From positions 3,906,001 to 3,970,000 of the forward strand of contig NZ_CP038498.1 of the NCBI RefSeq assembly GCF_012427845.1: a stretch of 64,000 bases of DNA, in the 5' to 3' direction. The stretch is from Pectobacterium punjabense. Lineage in GTDB: Bacteria > Pseudomonadota > Gammaproteobacteria > Enterobacterales > Enterobacteriaceae. The stretch's first letter is position 1. Each line of letters begins with the position of its first letter. The position numbers and the translations under genes were made by a program. Shown one piece after another: positions 45,125-55,366 of this stretch. The notes under the pieces were generated by a model. That model did no database searches. It was given only the letters and a program-made list of their open reading frames with translations, and was not told the DNA's origin.

Positions 45125-45140
45125 TGCGTCTCTGCTCGCA
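45125..45140. promoter_or_regulatory. CRP-S (Sxy-dependent) site upstream of ppdD
   Basis: TGCGTCTCTGCTCGCA fits the non-canonical CRP-S motif TGCGA-N6-TCGCA with one mismatch, and is followed by a run of A residues, as expected for the right flank. It lies 174 bp before ppdD in the gap 44990-45314. In E. coli ppdD belongs to the Sxy/CRP-S competence regulon. Confidence 0.55.
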
Positions 45141-45314
45141 AAAAACTTTCAATCCTCTGCAAGTCGCTAAAAACATGTCGTAGCGCCTTCCTGTTTCACA
45201 TTTTCCTGCTCGTCAGCCTTCGCTCCCTTTCCTATGCTGCCGCCATCCGTATGGGTTTATGTACCGCAATATTTATGTGCCACAAAATTTATATGCAACA
45301 ACAGGGAAATCAAC

Positions 45315-45761
45315 ATGACAACACAACAAGGATTCACACTGATTGAGCTGATGATCGTGATTGCGATCATTGCTATCCTCAGCGCCATTGGCGTCCCCGC
45401 CTATCAAGGTTATCTGCAAAAGGCGGCGCTCACAGACATGCTACAAACGATGGTGTCTTATAAAACGCCAGTCGATCTCTGCGGCCTGGAAAATGCGGCG
45501 TTTACGGCCTGCAACGCAGGTAATCAGGGAATTCCTGGTAGCAAATCTTCACGCTATGTCAGCGCCGTTAGCGTCGCCCAAGGGGTGATTACGCTCACTG
45601 GGCAATCTACTCTGCAAGGGCTACGCGTTATTCTGACGCCAACGTGGGATACCGAAACTGGTGCTTCACACTGGACGAAAAACTGTGCCACAGATAACGG
45701 CGCAGAGAGCCTGCAAGCCGCCTGTCAGGACGTTTTCCGTTTTGATAATACGGCGGGTTAA
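45315..45761 (+). CDS. ppdD: Type IV pilin, PpdD-like prepilin
   Basis: 148 residues from the ATG at 45315 with AGGGAAA upstream; the upstream frame extension lacks a leader. The type III signal is short, MTTQQG, with prepilin peptidase cleavage before FTLIELM. The hydrophobic helix FTLIELMIVIAIIAILSAIG carries Glu5. Pairs of cysteines in the globular part (DLCGLENAAFTACN, and KNCAT with ACQD) fit pilin disulphides. It should form the major subunit of a type IV pilus made with HofB and HofC. No hofM-Q or ppdA genes are nearby, so the rest of the system must be elsewhere. Confidence 0.93.
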   Translation: MTTQQGFTLIELMIVIAIIAILSAIGVPAYQGYLQKAALTDMLQTMVSYKTPVDLCGLENAAFTACNAGNQGIPGSKSSRYVSAVSVAQGVITLTGQSTLQGLRVILTPTWDTETGASHWTKNCATDNGAESLQAACQDVFRFDNTAG

Positions 45762-45763
45762 TC

Positions 45764-47236
45764 ATGACAGATTCGTCCTTCTCCTCCGAGCATACGCTCA
45801 GCGAGTTACAGACGCTGTGCCGGCGTTATCAGGCATTATTGCTCAGCATTGATGAACAAACGCTGTCGGTAGCCGTCACGACCTCCCCTTCGGCGGAAAT
45901 GATTTCCGCACTGCGTTTTGCCAGCAATCGCCGCATTATGGTGGAACAGTGGCCGCAGGCCAGAATGGAACAACAGCTTAACCCCGTGAACGCCGTTGCC
46001 GAGCCAGTAGAAACCTACCATGCCAGTATTCATCACGCCAACGTAGGGCCGCAGGATCATGATGACGATTCCCCTGTTGCGCAATTTATCCATCAAACGC
46101 TACGCCTCGCCGTTCAGCGCCGCGCTTCTGATATCCACTTTGAGCCACAGCTAGACAGCTACCGTGTGCGGCTACGCATTGATGGTGTATTACAGGTAAT
46201 ATCCGCACCACCTCCAGAGCTGATAAGCCGAATTACCGCACGGCTAAAAATCATGGGTAAGTTGAATATCGCCGAACGACGGTTGCCGCAGGATGGTCAA
46301 TTCAGCCTAACGTTGGATCAACAGCCCTACTCGTTACGTATCGCCACCCTCCCCGTGCAGCAGGGGGAAAAAGTCGTATTGCGTATTTTACAAACGCACC
46401 AACAGGAGTTGGCGCTGGACAAACTCGGTCTTGGCGAAAAAGCATTGCAGCAGGTTATCAGTGTGCTGAACGCCTCACAGGGAATGCTGCTAGTCACTGG
46501 TCCTACAGGGAGTGGTAAAACCGTGACGCTTTACAGCGCAATACGCTGGCTTAACGAGTGCAGTCGCAATATCTGTAGCGTGGAAGATCCGGTCGAAATT
46601 CCCTTACAGGGAATCAATCAAACGGCAATCAATCCCAAAGCGGAACTAGGCTTTGGGAGAATTTTACGTGCGCTGCTGCGACAAGATCCAGACGTCATTA
46701 TGATTGGTGAAATCCGCGATGCTGAAACCGCTGAAATTGCGGTAAAAGCCGCACAAACGGGCCATCTGGTCATGTCCACGTTGCATACCAACTCTGCGGT
46801 CGAAACGCTAACTCGTCTCAATCACTTGGGCATTCCTGGATATCTGTTAGCTTCGGCGCTTAAACTCATCATCGCACAGCGGCTTGTGCGTCGACTATGC
46901 CCACACTGTAAAACCCAAGGAGAACCGCTACTCTCACTGCCAAAAAATATATGGCAAGGACCACTGAACCATTGGCAGGCCAGCGGTTGCAGCCACTGCT
47001 TCTCTGGTTACTATGGTCGTGTCGCGCTCTATGAATTACTCCCCATCACGCCAGATTTTCAGGCTGCATTAGCAGGCAACGCCAGCATTGGGGAATTATC
47101 TGCCCTATCGCAAGACTCTGGTTTTCCGACACTGCTGGCTGCGGGGCTCGAACGGATCAACGATGGCCTAACCTCACTTGTTGAAGTCTATCGTGTTGTC
47201 GGCGATGAGTGGTCTATGAATCAGGAGATACAATGA
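45764..47236 (+). CDS. hofB: Type IV pilus assembly ATPase (PilB/GspE family)
   Basis: 490 residues. N1D-like domain to about residue 110, then a GspE core with Walker A GPTGSGKT, Asp-box DPVEIP-like stretch, Walker B DPDVIMIGEIRD and His box HTNSAVE. A tetracysteine zinc motif follows: CPHC and later CSHC. It powers pilus extension from the cytoplasm. It starts 2 bp after the ppdD stop and overlaps hofC by 4 bp (ATGA). Confidence 0.95.
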   Translation: MTDSSFSSEHTLSELQTLCRRYQALLLSIDEQTLSVAVTTSPSAEMISALRFASNRRIMVEQWPQARMEQQLNPVNAVAEPVETYHASIHHANVGPQDHDDDSPVAQFIHQTLRLAVQRRASDIHFEPQLDSYRVRLRIDGVLQVISAPPPELISRITARLKIMGKLNIAERRLPQDGQFSLTLDQQPYSLRIATLPVQQGEKVVLRILQTHQQELALDKLGLGEKALQQVISVLNASQGMLLVTGPTGSGKTVTLYSAIRWLNECSRNICSVEDPVEIPLQGINQTAINPKAELGFGRILRALLRQDPDVIMIGEIRDAETAEIAVKAAQTGHLVMSTLHTNSAVETLTRLNHLGIPGYLLASALKLIIAQRLVRRLCPHCKTQGEPLLSLPKNIWQGPLNHWQASGCSHCFSGYYGRVALYELLPITPDFQAALAGNASIGELSALSQDSGFPTLLAAGLERINDGLTSLVEVYRVVGDEWSMNQEIQ

Positions 47237-48438
47237 AGTTAGCGCGCTTATATCATTGGCAGGCAATCACATCCGAGGGCGAATTTGCTAACGGCACACT
47301 GATTAGCACGCACCGCCAGCACGCCTATGCCAACTTGATTGCCCAAGGCTACCAGCCGCTCATCGTAAAGGCTGGCCATTATCTGTCACCCCGCTACTGG
47401 AAACGCGAACAGCTAGGTGAGTTAATCAAACAGCTTGCGGCTCTACTACAAGCTGGATTGCCTCTGCTGGAAGCATTAAAATTGGTGTCAGAGCAGCATG
47501 AGCGCCCCGGTTGGCGCTGCATATTACGCGACGTTCGCACTCATGTTGCTCAGGGAAATTCGCTGTCTGAGGCATTGCACGGCTATCCTCATATTTTTCC
47601 CGTTCTGTATCGATCCCTCATTGCCGTCGGCGAATTGACGGGAAAACTAGATATATGCTGCCTACAGCTAGCTCAACAACAAGAGAAGCAGTCCAGACTG
47701 CAACAAAAAGTTATCAAGGCGCTACGCTATCCCTGTTTTGTTTTGCTCATTGCAATGCTGGTCAGCATGATGATGTTGCTGCTGGTTCTACCCGAATTCG
47801 CAACACTCTACTCCTCGTTCAATACGCCGTTGCCGTGGTTTACTCGGCAGTTACTTCATCTAGCCGATCTCCTCGCTGGCTACGGGTTCCTTGGGCTATT
47901 GCTTATTAGCTGCCTAATATTGGGATATGCCCGACTGAGACAGCAAAGACCATTATGGAAAACCAGAGAACAAGAATGGCTGCTGAGGCTCCCTGTGGTA
48001 TCCAGTTTGCTACGTGGTAAATCACTGAACCAGATATTCAATATTCTGGCCATGACTCAGCATGCCGGTTTAACGCTTCCTGAGGGGCTGGATGCGGCCG
48101 CCACGATCCGTCATCCGCTTTATCAGGCCGCGATTCAACAGATACAAGAGCAGCTGCATCAGGGCACGTCGCTATACCATGCCACACAGCATCACACCAC
48201 GTTGTTCCCCGCACCGTGTCCGCAGTTGATTCGGGTTGGTGAAGAAACCGGGGCACTGGATGCAATCTTTACACAGTTAGCAGAATGGCATGAAAGGCGG
48301 GTACAACAACAGGCCGACATGCTGACACAAACGCTGGAGCCGTTATTGATGATGGTCGTCGGGGGAATGGTCGGGGCGCTAGTGATTGGCATGTATTTGC
48401 CTATCTTCCAGTTGGGGAATATATTGGCCGGTGCCTGA
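47233..48438 (+). CDS. hofC: Type IV pilus inner-membrane platform protein (PilC/GspF)
   Basis: 401 residues (E. coli HofC 400). The ATG at 47233 has AGGAG six bases upstream and overlaps the hofB stop. Two GspF domains, each with a hydrophobic helix pair, are recognisable: the first around QLAALLQAGLPLLEALKLV and GELTGKLD, the second around MTQHAGLTLPEGLDAAA and GEETGALD. The C-terminal membrane anchor is MMVVGGMVGALVIGMYLPIFQL. It links the ATPase to pilin assembly in the inner membrane. Confidence 0.94.
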   Translation: MKLARLYHWQAITSEGEFANGTLISTHRQHAYANLIAQGYQPLIVKAGHYLSPRYWKREQLGELIKQLAALLQAGLPLLEALKLVSEQHERPGWRCILRDVRTHVAQGNSLSEALHGYPHIFPVLYRSLIAVGELTGKLDICCLQLAQQQEKQSRLQQKVIKALRYPCFVLLIAMLVSMMMLLLVLPEFATLYSSFNTPLPWFTRQLLHLADLLAGYGFLGLLLISCLILGYARLRQQRPLWKTREQEWLLRLPVVSSLLRGKSLNQIFNILAMTQHAGLTLPEGLDAAATIRHPLYQAAIQQIQEQLHQGTSLYHATQHHTTLFPAPCPQLIRVGEETGALDAIFTQLAEWHERRVQQQADMLTQTLEPLLMMVVGGMVGALVIGMYLPIFQLGNILAGA

Positions 48439-48525
48439 ACCAGCCAATACATGTACGACAACGTCTACAAATCAAACCACATAACCACTATTAAGAGCGG
48501 AAAGACGGAATGTGAAAACGTATAA

Positions 48526-49566
48526 CTATCCGTTAAAAATACGATTTTCCTGCTCGGCCACGCGGATAAACGTTGTACGTTTCGTCAGTTCCTTCAAGCG
48601 GGATGCGCCAACATAGGTACAGGCCGAACGCAATCCGCCAAGAATATCGCGGACGGTATTATCTACCGGACCGCGTAATGGCAGCTTCACGGTTTTTCCT
48701 TCTGCGGCACGGTACTCAGCCACACCACCGACGTGACGCTCCATCGCAGATGCGGAACTCATACCGTAGAACAACATCATCTTCTCACCGTTTTCTTCAA
48801 CGATAGTACCTTCACATTCATCATGCCCTGCCAACATGCCGCCCAGCATGACAAAATCGGCACCGCCGCCAAAGGCTTTCGCGACATCGCCGGGCATAGC
48901 GCAGCCACCATCGCTCACAATTTGCCCGCCGAGGCCATGTGCCGCATCGGCACATTCAATCACGGCGGAAAGCTGAGGGTAGCCAACGCCCGTTTTAACA
49001 CGCGTTGTGCAGACAGAACCGGGGCCAATACCGACTTTCACGATGTCCGCCCCAGAGAGAATAAGTTCTTCCACCATTTCACCCGTTACCACATTTCCAG
49101 CACAGATAACCTTGTCTGGACAGGCCTCACGCGCTTTTTGCAGGAACGTCACAAAGTGCTCAGAATAGCCATTTGCTACATCGATACAGATAAATTTCAG
49201 CTCTGGCGACAGCGCCAAAATCTGTTTTAACTTGATGAAGTCAGCGTCAGATGTTCCGGTCGAGACCATGACGTGGCGTAATACCGATTCTGGTGCTCGC
49301 TGCACAAACTGGGACCATTGCTCGACAGAATAGTGTTTATGGACGGCTGTCAGAACATCAAAAGAAGCCAGGACTTCCGCCATACTAAACGTACCCACGG
49401 TATCCATATTAGCGGCGATAATCGGAACACCAGACCAGTTGCCACCAGCGTGGAGGAAGGTGAATTGACGTTCTAGTTCAACGTCAGAGCGGCTTTTCAG
49501 CGTCGAACGCTTTGGCCGGATGAGAACGTCTTTAAAGCCTAACTTTAAATCTTCTTCAATACGCAT
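48526..49566 (-). CDS. guaC: GMP reductase
   Basis: 346 residues, IMPDH/GMPR TIM barrel. The catalytic Cys loop is [11 protein letters not shown], the NADPH and phosphate loops read VSDGGC and GGMLAGHDE, and the start [20 protein letters not shown] is that of GuaC. It converts GMP to IMP with NADPH and release of ammonia, in purine salvage. It converges on hofC with an 87-bp gap without a clear terminator, and is divergent from coaE. Confidence 0.97.
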   Translation of the reverse strand: MRIEEDLKLGFKDVLIRPKRSTLKSRSDVELERQFTFLHAGGNWSGVPIIAANMDTVGTFSMAEVLASFDVLTAVHKHYSVEQWSQFVQRAPESVLRHVMVSTGTSDADFIKLKQILALSPELKFICIDVANGYSEHFVTFLQKAREACPDKVICAGNVVTGEMVEELILSGADIVKVGIGPGSVCTTRVKTGVGYPQLSAVIECADAAHGLGGQIVSDGGCAMPGDVAKAFGGGADFVMLGGMLAGHDECEGTIVEENGEKMMLFYGMSSASAMERHVGGVAEYRAAEGKTVKLPLRGPVDNTVRDILGGLRSACTYVGASRLKELTKRTTFIRVAEQENRIFNG

Positions 49567-49858
49567 GAGGTTCGAGTTCCTGGTGAGTGACGGCGGAATG
49601 CTCAGTATCGTTACTGGGCATAATCATTTCTAAAAAAATAATGCCCTTTACCAGTGACGTTATCATACGCAGGAATAATCCTGCGGCAAGACTGCGATTT
49701 TCACTTTATTTGGGATAAAATCAGAAAAATTTACCTATCGCCTAGCAGGGTGATAGTGTGGAGCAAACTGCGGTTTATGCTTGATTGGGTTCAGGGGACG
49801 GGAATGAATTCCTCGCCCTTGAAGATAGTAAAAATGTTAACTTTTCAACACAGGTGCA

Positions 49859-50485
49859 ATGACATACATCGTAGCCTTAACGGGCGGTATTGGCAGCGGA
49901 AAAAGCACCGTAGCCGATGAATTTGCCAAATTAGGGGTCACTATCGTTGATGCGGATATCCTCGCACGACAGGTAGTCGAACCTGGGAAACCCGCACTGG
50001 ATGCCATTAAGCACCGGTTTGGCGATGCCGTGCTCAATGCCGATGGTTCATTAAACCGTACCGCACTACGTCACCGAATTTTTTCCTCACCAGACGAGAA
50101 ACAGTGGCTGAATAATTTGCTCCATCCGTTGATCCATCAGGAAACACAGGCCCAGTTTCACGCCATATCTACACCGTACATTCTGTGGGTCGTCCCTTTA
50201 CTGGTAGAAAATGGGTTACAGCAGCGAGCACAGCGTATTCTGGTCGTTGATGTAGATAGAGACACACAGCTTGAACGCACACTGGCCCGTGATGGCATCA
50301 GTCGGCAGCAAGCGGAAAACATACTGGCAGCACAGGCAACCCGAGAACAGCGCCTGGCTTATGCCGATGATATTATTGATAACAGTCGTTGCCCAAGCGA
50401 GTTGGCTCCACAGGTTGCGGAATTACACCGCCATTACCTAGAGCTAGCCGCTTCCGCAGCCGACAGGATGACTAAGAATGAGTGA
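49859..50485 (+). CDS. coaE: Dephospho-CoA kinase
   Basis: 208 residues. The P-loop GGIGSGKST is at residues 8-16, with the lid and base-recognition regions [16 protein letters not shown] and DDIIDNS. It catalyses the last step of coenzyme A synthesis. The ATG at 49859 follows CAGGTGCA. It is first of the coaE-zapD-yacG cluster, the next gene starting 8 bp before its stop. The gap upstream (292 bp, to guaC) showed no recognisable element. Confidence 0.95.
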   Translation: MTYIVALTGGIGSGKSTVADEFAKLGVTIVDADILARQVVEPGKPALDAIKHRFGDAVLNADGSLNRTALRHRIFSSPDEKQWLNNLLHPLIHQETQAQFHAISTPYILWVVPLLVENGLQQRAQRILVVDVDRDTQLERTLARDGISRQQAENILAAQATREQRLAYADDIIDNSRCPSELAPQVAELHRHYLELAASAADRMTKNE

Positions 50486-51230
50486 CGCTTCCTCAACGAT
50501 TTTATTTGAATATCCGCTCAACGAGAAAACGCGTACCTGGTTGCGTATCGAATCATTATTGCAGCAGCTGCATCAAAACCATTCTCTGACTGACATGGGG
50601 AGCGCTCTGACATTTTTTCGCGCCGTCGCCGAGCTGCTTGATGTACTGGAACGCGGAGATGTGCGTACCGAGTTGCTGAAAGAACTGGAGCGCCAACAGC
50701 AAAAATTGCTGCAATGGAGTGATGTACCAGGTGTAGACATGGAACGCATCCACACGTTGCGGCGTCAGTTGAAAGATCTGGCCAGTACGCTGATGGCAGC
50801 ACCGCGGATGGGGCAGTTCTTACGAGAAGATCGTCTGATTAGCATGGTTCGTCAGCGACTAGGTATTCCCGGCGGGTGTTGCAGTTTCGACTTACCAACG
50901 CTACATAGCTGGTTGCATCAACCTCAGGCGCTACGTGAGAAACTGGTTTATGGCTGGCTTAGCTCTCTATCACCGCTTAAACAAGCGCTGGACATGATCC
51001 TGGAACTAATCCGTCACTCCGGTACGTTCCGCCCACAAACCAGTTTGAATGGCTTCTTTCAGGACAATGCCTCAGATGCTGACCTGCTACGCTTGCGTCT
51101 TGAACAGGCACATCAACTCTATCCACAAATATCCGGTCATAAGACACGCTACGCCATCCGTTTCCTGCCATTAGATAGCGAAAACGGCCATATTCCGCCT
51201 CGTTTAACGTTTGAACTGGCCTGTTGCTAG
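50478..51230 (+). CDS. zapD: Cell division protein ZapD
   Basis: 250 residues (E. coli 247). The family start [18 protein letters not shown] and the C-terminal [13 protein letters not shown] are recognised. It binds the C-terminal tail of FtsZ and bundles filaments at the Z-ring. It overlaps the end of coaE by 8 bp and is followed by yacG after 56 bp. It is a cytoplasmic helical and beta protein with no membrane segment. Confidence 0.95.
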   Translation: MSDASSTILFEYPLNEKTRTWLRIESLLQQLHQNHSLTDMGSALTFFRAVAELLDVLERGDVRTELLKELERQQQKLLQWSDVPGVDMERIHTLRRQLKDLASTLMAAPRMGQFLREDRLISMVRQRLGIPGGCCSFDLPTLHSWLHQPQALREKLVYGWLSSLSPLKQALDMILELIRHSGTFRPQTSLNGFFQDNASDADLLRLRLEQAHQLYPQISGHKTRYAIRFLPLDSENGHIPPRLTFELACC

Positions 51231-51286
51231 ACTCAGCACAGATAAACGAAAACGTGTTAAGTACCAAATAGAGTGAAAAGAACGTT

Positions 51287-51481
51287 ATGACAACAGAGAT
51301 TACGACGGTGAAGTGCCCAACCTGCAAGCGAGCGGTTATCTGGAATGAAGCCAGCATCTATCGCCCCTTTTGCAGCAAACGTTGCCAGCTCATCGACTTA
51401 GGCGAATGGGCTGATGAAGAAAAACGCATTCCAAGCGATGATATGGTTTCAGACAGTGAAGACTGGAGCGAAACGCGCTAA
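51287..51481 (+). CDS. yacG: DNA gyrase inhibitor YacG
   Basis: 64 residues with one zinc knuckle: CPTC near residue 9 and, later, FCSKRC. The C-terminus is acidic. E. coli YacG (65 residues) binds GyrB and blocks DNA binding by gyrase. It converges with mutT, 43 bp apart. The start ATG has GAAAAGAACG upstream, a weak ribosome site. Length and motifs are as expected. Confidence 0.95.
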   Translation: MTTEITTVKCPTCKRAVIWNEASIYRPFCSKRCQLIDLGEWADEEKRIPSDDMVSDSEDWSETR

Positions 51482-51524
51482 CAGCAACGTTTCGCGATAA
51501 TGAGTTCAAACAGAAAATCGTAGA

Positions 51525-51920
51525 TTAAAGCGATTTCAGCCAGCGGATCATCTCCGCATTCGCTGGCGGAAACTCTTCCTCGCGCAGCGCCTCCACGCTC
51601 ACCCAGCGAGATTCCTGACCTTCCCGCCCATAGGGCTCACCCTGCCACGTTTCAACCAGAAAGAAATGAAGTGTGATGATTCTCTCCGGCGTAGAAAACG
51701 TTTTGCTGTTTAGCGGCTGCGGTGCGCTCGCTTCGATACCCGTTTCTTCACGCAGTTCACGAATCAGCCCCTGCTCTGGCGTTTCTCCCTCTTCAATTTT
51801 ACCGCCGGGAAACTCCCACATCCCTGCCATATGAACGCCATCGGGACGACGAGCAATGAAGTATTGCTGATCCGCATTGCGGATGATGCCCACTGCGACG
51901 GATAACTGTTTTTGCGTCAT
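51525..51920 (-). CDS. mutT: 8-oxo-dGTP diphosphatase (MutT)
   Basis: 131 residues from the ATG at 51920 (MTQKQLSVAVGIIRN), AGGAA upstream; E. coli MutT has 129. The Nudix box runs from GGKIEEGE to REETGIE with all the catalytic Glu residues. It removes oxidised dGTP from the pool. It follows secA on the same strand, but a hairpin at 51950-51972 lies between, so it probably has its own promoter or depends on read-through. Confidence 0.93.
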   Translation of the reverse strand: MTQKQLSVAVGIIRNADQQYFIARRPDGVHMAGMWEFPGGKIEEGETPEQGLIRELREETGIEASAPQPLNSKTFSTPERIITLHFFLVETWQGEPYGREGQESRWVSVEALREEEFPPANAEMIRWLKSL

Positions 51921-51949
51921 GACAATTCCTATCAGATTCTTACCAAGTA

Positions 51950-51972
51950 AAAGGCGGTCAATGACCGCCTTT
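51950..51972 (-). terminator. Terminator after secA
   Basis: A 10-bp stem AAAGGCGGTC / GACCGCCTTT with a three-base loop, 39 bp after the secA stop; on the minus strand the tail is TTTTACTT. It sits between secA and mutT. Confidence 0.7.
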
Positions 51973-52010
51973 ACACTTATCACCAATTAATCACTGGATT
52001 CAGCAGTCAA

Positions 52011-54713
52011 TTATTTCTGTAAGCGACCGTGGCACTGCTTATATTTCTTACCTGAACCACATGGGCAAGGATCGTTACGCCCAATCTTACGGTCTGCCTG
52101 CGCCGGTGAACCTGTATTCAGGCTATCTTCTTCCTGATGGCTCAGTTGCTGCTGCCTAGCCAAACGTTCAGCTTCTTCGCGACGTTGCTGCTCCAGCGCT
52201 TCGATCTCTTCCGGCATTCTCACCTGGACTTTGCTCAGCGTACTGATCACTTCATATTTCAGTGATTCCAACATCGCGGCAAACATAGAGAACGACTCAC
52301 GCTTATATTCTTGCTTAGGATCTTTCTGCGCATAGCCACGTAAGTGGATACCCTGACGCAGGTAATCCATTGCCGCCAAATGCTCTTTCCACAAGGAATC
52401 CAGCGTCTGCAACATCACGCCTTTCTCGAAGTTGCGCATGACTTCATTGCCAACCACTTCTTCTTTGCGATGATAAACTTCAAGCGCCTGCTGGAAAATA
52501 CGCTCACGCAGCGTTTCTTCATGCAATTCAGGCTCTTTATCCAGCCACGCCTTGACTGGCATATCCAGATCGAAATCGTTCTTCAGGCGCTGTTCCAGGC
52601 CTTCCGTATCCCACATTTCTTCCAGAGATTCCGGTGGAATATAGCTGTCGATCGTCGCTTTGAATACATCTTCACGAATGCTGGTGATGGTTTCGCTGAT
52701 ATCAGACACATCCAGCAGTTCGTTGCGCTGTGTGTAGATCGCGCGACGTTGGTCGTTCGCCACATCATCGTATTCCAGCAATTGTTTACGAATATCGAAG
52801 TTACGGCTTTCCACTTTACGCTGCGCGTTCGCAATCGCCTTAGTGACCCACGGGTGCTCAATCGCTTCGCCCGGTTTCATCCCCAGCTTGCGCATCATGT
52901 TGGAAACACGATCGGAGGCAAAGATACGCATCAGCGCATCTTCCATCGACAGATAGAAGCGTGATGAACCCGCATCCCCCTGACGACCGGAACGGCCGCG
53001 TAGCTGATTATCAATACGGCGAGATTCATGGCGCTCAGTACCGATAATATGCAAACCGCCCGCAGCTAATACGGCATCATGGCGCACTTTCCAGGCCGCT
53101 TTAATTTCTGCAATTTGCTCGTCACTTGGGTTTTCCAGATGTGCAACTTCTGCCTGCCAGCTACCGCCCAATACGATGTCCGTACCACGACCGGCCATGT
53201 TGGTAGCAATAGTAACCGCACCAGCCTGACCCGCCTGAGCAACGATGTCCGCTTCCATGGCATGGAATTTCGCATTCAACACGTTGTGTTTAATGCCCGC
53301 TTTTTCCAGCGCATGAGAAACCACTTCTGATTTCTCAATCGAGATCGTACCGACCAGAATCGGTTGACCTTTTACGGAACGATCTTTGATATCTTCAATG
53401 ATGGCATCGATTTTTTCCTGCTCGGTCATGTAGACCAGATCGGGCAAGTCTTTACGAATCATCGGACGGTTAGTCGGTACCACAATCGTATCCAGCTTAT
53501 AGATAGAGCTGAATTCAAACGCTTCGGTATCTGCCGTACCGGTCATACCCGCCAATTTTTCATACAAGCGGAAGTAGTTCTGGAAGGTAATGGAAGCCAG
53601 AGTCTGGTTTTCATTCTGAATCGCCACTTTCTCTTTCGCTTCCACAGCCTGATGCAGACCATCTGACCAGCGACGCCCCTGCATGGTACGGCCAGTGTGC
53701 TCGTCGACGATGATCACTTCACCGTCTTTCACAATGTAGTCCACATCGCGGGTAAACAGCACGTGCGCACGCAGCGCGGCGGTCACATGGTGCATCAGCA
53801 TAATGTTCGTCGGAGAGTACAGCGATTCTCCCTCTTCCATAATGCCTTCTTTCACCAGCAGTTCTTCTACCAGAACCAGACCACGCTCAGTGAGGTTAAC
53901 CTGACGTGCTTTTTCATCAACAGAGAAATGACCTTCGCCCTGGAAAGTATCGGAATCTTCTTTCTCCTGACGGATCAGGTGAGGGATAATTTTATTGACG
54001 CTAATATAAAGCTCAGAGCTATCTTCAGCCGGACCGGAAATGATCAGCGGCGTACGTGCTTCATCGATCAGGATGGAGTCAACCTCATCCACCAGCGCGT
54101 AGTAAAGTTTACGCTGTACACGCTCTTCTGGGCTAAATGCCATGTTGTCACGCAGATAGTCAAAGCCGTATTCGTTATTGGTTCCGTAGGTAATATCGGC
54201 GGCGTAGGCTTCACGCTTCGCTGGCGCAGGCATCCCCGGCAGGTTAATACCGACGCTCAGGCCAAGGAACTCAAACAGCGGGCGGTTATTTTCGGCATCA
54301 CGCTGTGCCAAATAATCGTTCACGGTAACTACGTGTACGCCACGGCCAGTCAATGCATTCAGGTACGCAGGTAAGGTTGCCGTCAGCGTTTTACCTTCAC
54401 CGGTACGCATCTCCGCAATACACCGCTCATTCAGAACCATACCGCCAAGAAGCTGTACGTCGAAGTGACGCATACCAAATACACGTTTACTGGATTCACG
54501 CACTACAGCGAAAGCTTCCGGCAGCAGGCTCTCCAGCGTTTCGCCTTTCTCCAGACGAGCACGGAACTCCAGCGTTTTCGCCTGTAGTTCCTCATCGGAA
54601 AGTTTTTCCATTCCTGGCTCTAACCGACTAATAACATCAACATTTTTACGCATACGACGCAGCGTACGATCGTTACGGCTACCAAAAATTTTGGTTAAGA
54701 TATTCATGACCAT
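52011..54713 (-). CDS. secA: Preprotein translocase ATPase SecA
   Basis: 900 residues from the ATG at 54713, which aligns with E. coli SecA's start (L-T-K seven to eight residues in); an ATG two codons later at 54707 is possible. Walker A is MRTGEGKT, Walker B region [12 protein letters not shown], motif VI has [11 protein letters not shown], and the C-terminal zinc site is [15 protein letters not shown]. It drives Sec-dependent export at SecYEG. It is preceded by secM, whose arrest governs secA translation; the 117-bp gap between them would hold the masking stem-loop. Confidence 0.98.
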   Translation of the reverse strand: MVMNILTKIFGSRNDRTLRRMRKNVDVISRLEPGMEKLSDEELQAKTLEFRARLEKGETLESLLPEAFAVVRESSKRVFGMRHFDVQLLGGMVLNERCIAEMRTGEGKTLTATLPAYLNALTGRGVHVVTVNDYLAQRDAENNRPLFEFLGLSVGINLPGMPAPAKREAYAADITYGTNNEYGFDYLRDNMAFSPEERVQRKLYYALVDEVDSILIDEARTPLIISGPAEDSSELYISVNKIIPHLIRQEKEDSDTFQGEGHFSVDEKARQVNLTERGLVLVEELLVKEGIMEEGESLYSPTNIMLMHHVTAALRAHVLFTRDVDYIVKDGEVIIVDEHTGRTMQGRRWSDGLHQAVEAKEKVAIQNENQTLASITFQNYFRLYEKLAGMTGTADTEAFEFSSIYKLDTIVVPTNRPMIRKDLPDLVYMTEQEKIDAIIEDIKDRSVKGQPILVGTISIEKSEVVSHALEKAGIKHNVLNAKFHAMEADIVAQAGQAGAVTIATNMAGRGTDIVLGGSWQAEVAHLENPSDEQIAEIKAAWKVRHDAVLAAGGLHIIGTERHESRRIDNQLRGRSGRQGDAGSSRFYLSMEDALMRIFASDRVSNMMRKLGMKPGEAIEHPWVTKAIANAQRKVESRNFDIRKQLLEYDDVANDQRRAIYTQRNELLDVSDISETITSIREDVFKATIDSYIPPESLEEMWDTEGLEQRLKNDFDLDMPVKAWLDKEPELHEETLRERIFQQALEVYHRKEEVVGNEVMRNFEKGVMLQTLDSLWKEHLAAMDYLRQGIHLRGYAQKDPKQEYKRESFSMFAAMLESLKYEVISTLSKVQVRMPEEIEALEQQRREEAERLARQQQLSHQEEDSLNTGSPAQADRKIGRNDPCPCGSGKKYKQCHGRLQK

Positions 54714-54824
54714 AATAGTTTTAATCTCACAAGTGCCACGTATCCAGTGGCAATACAATATCGAAAACCTGAGAAACTCAGCAAAAAACGAGAGAAATTT
54801 CTTCAGCTAATTATCATTACACGT

Positions 54825-55340
54825 TCAGCTGATGAGGTATGGTCCTGCGCGGATGCCACGGATTTGGGCAAGCCAGATACCGATTTGATGATATGCCTGA
54901 GGATAAAAAGTGACTCGTCCAGCATGGGGAGAGATCACGAAGGGATACTGGGAATCCTGCGTCAACAGCGCATTTAGCGTATCCAACAAAACCAGAGAAT
55001 GAGGCTCTAGCTCGTCAGCCTGTTGGGCATTGGCCGTCTGTGGCGTCGTCAATGCAAAAGAAAGGTGACGAATGACAGTGCGTATCGCATGCTGATGCCA
55101 ATAATCAACGCTGTAGGACGAGCGTCGATGCGCTTCTTTTAGCGCCACCAGATCGGTAAGGCTCAGCGATACGTTATTCTGCCGGCTAACGCTGGAGCTT
55201 GAATTAGGAAGTGAGGCGATGTCCTGTGAGTCGTTCAGGCTTGTCGGCAGACCAAGACTCGCCGCGACCATCCCTAATAAGAGATGCGGCCAGAAATAAC
55301 GTCTGCCAAATTGTCGCCAACGATTTAGAATACCAATCAC
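54825..55340 (-). CDS. secM: SecM, secretion monitor with translational arrest peptide
   Basis: About 171 residues from the GTG at 55340, which lines up with the E. coli start. The signal region has RWRQFGRRYFWPHLLLGMVAA and the central SYSVDYWHQHAIRTVIRHLSF, both strongly conserved. The C-terminus keeps the arrest core W-L-A-Q-I-R-GIRAGP, followed by four residues. The conserved Phe five residues before Trp in E. coli (FSTPVW) is replaced by His (HQIGIW), and Ile after Trp by Leu. The stalled ribosome should unmask the secA ribosome site. Its start lies only 26 bp from the divergent DUF721 gene. Confidence 0.9.
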   Translation of the reverse strand: MIGILNRWRQFGRRYFWPHLLLGMVAASLGLPTSLNDSQDIASLPNSSSSVSRQNNVSLSLTDLVALKEAHRRSSYSVDYWHQHAIRTVIRHLSFALTTPQTANAQQADELEPHSLVLLDTLNALLTQDSQYPFVISPHAGRVTFYPQAYHQIGIWLAQIRGIRAGPYLIS

Positions 55341-55366
55341 GAGTAACATCCACCGGAGCCAGGTCT

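Noticed and set aside
49567-49858. Search for a gene or regulatory element in the guaC-coaE gap
   Set aside because: A short plus-strand frame reaches into coaE but has no motif or good start, and no clear operator was seen.
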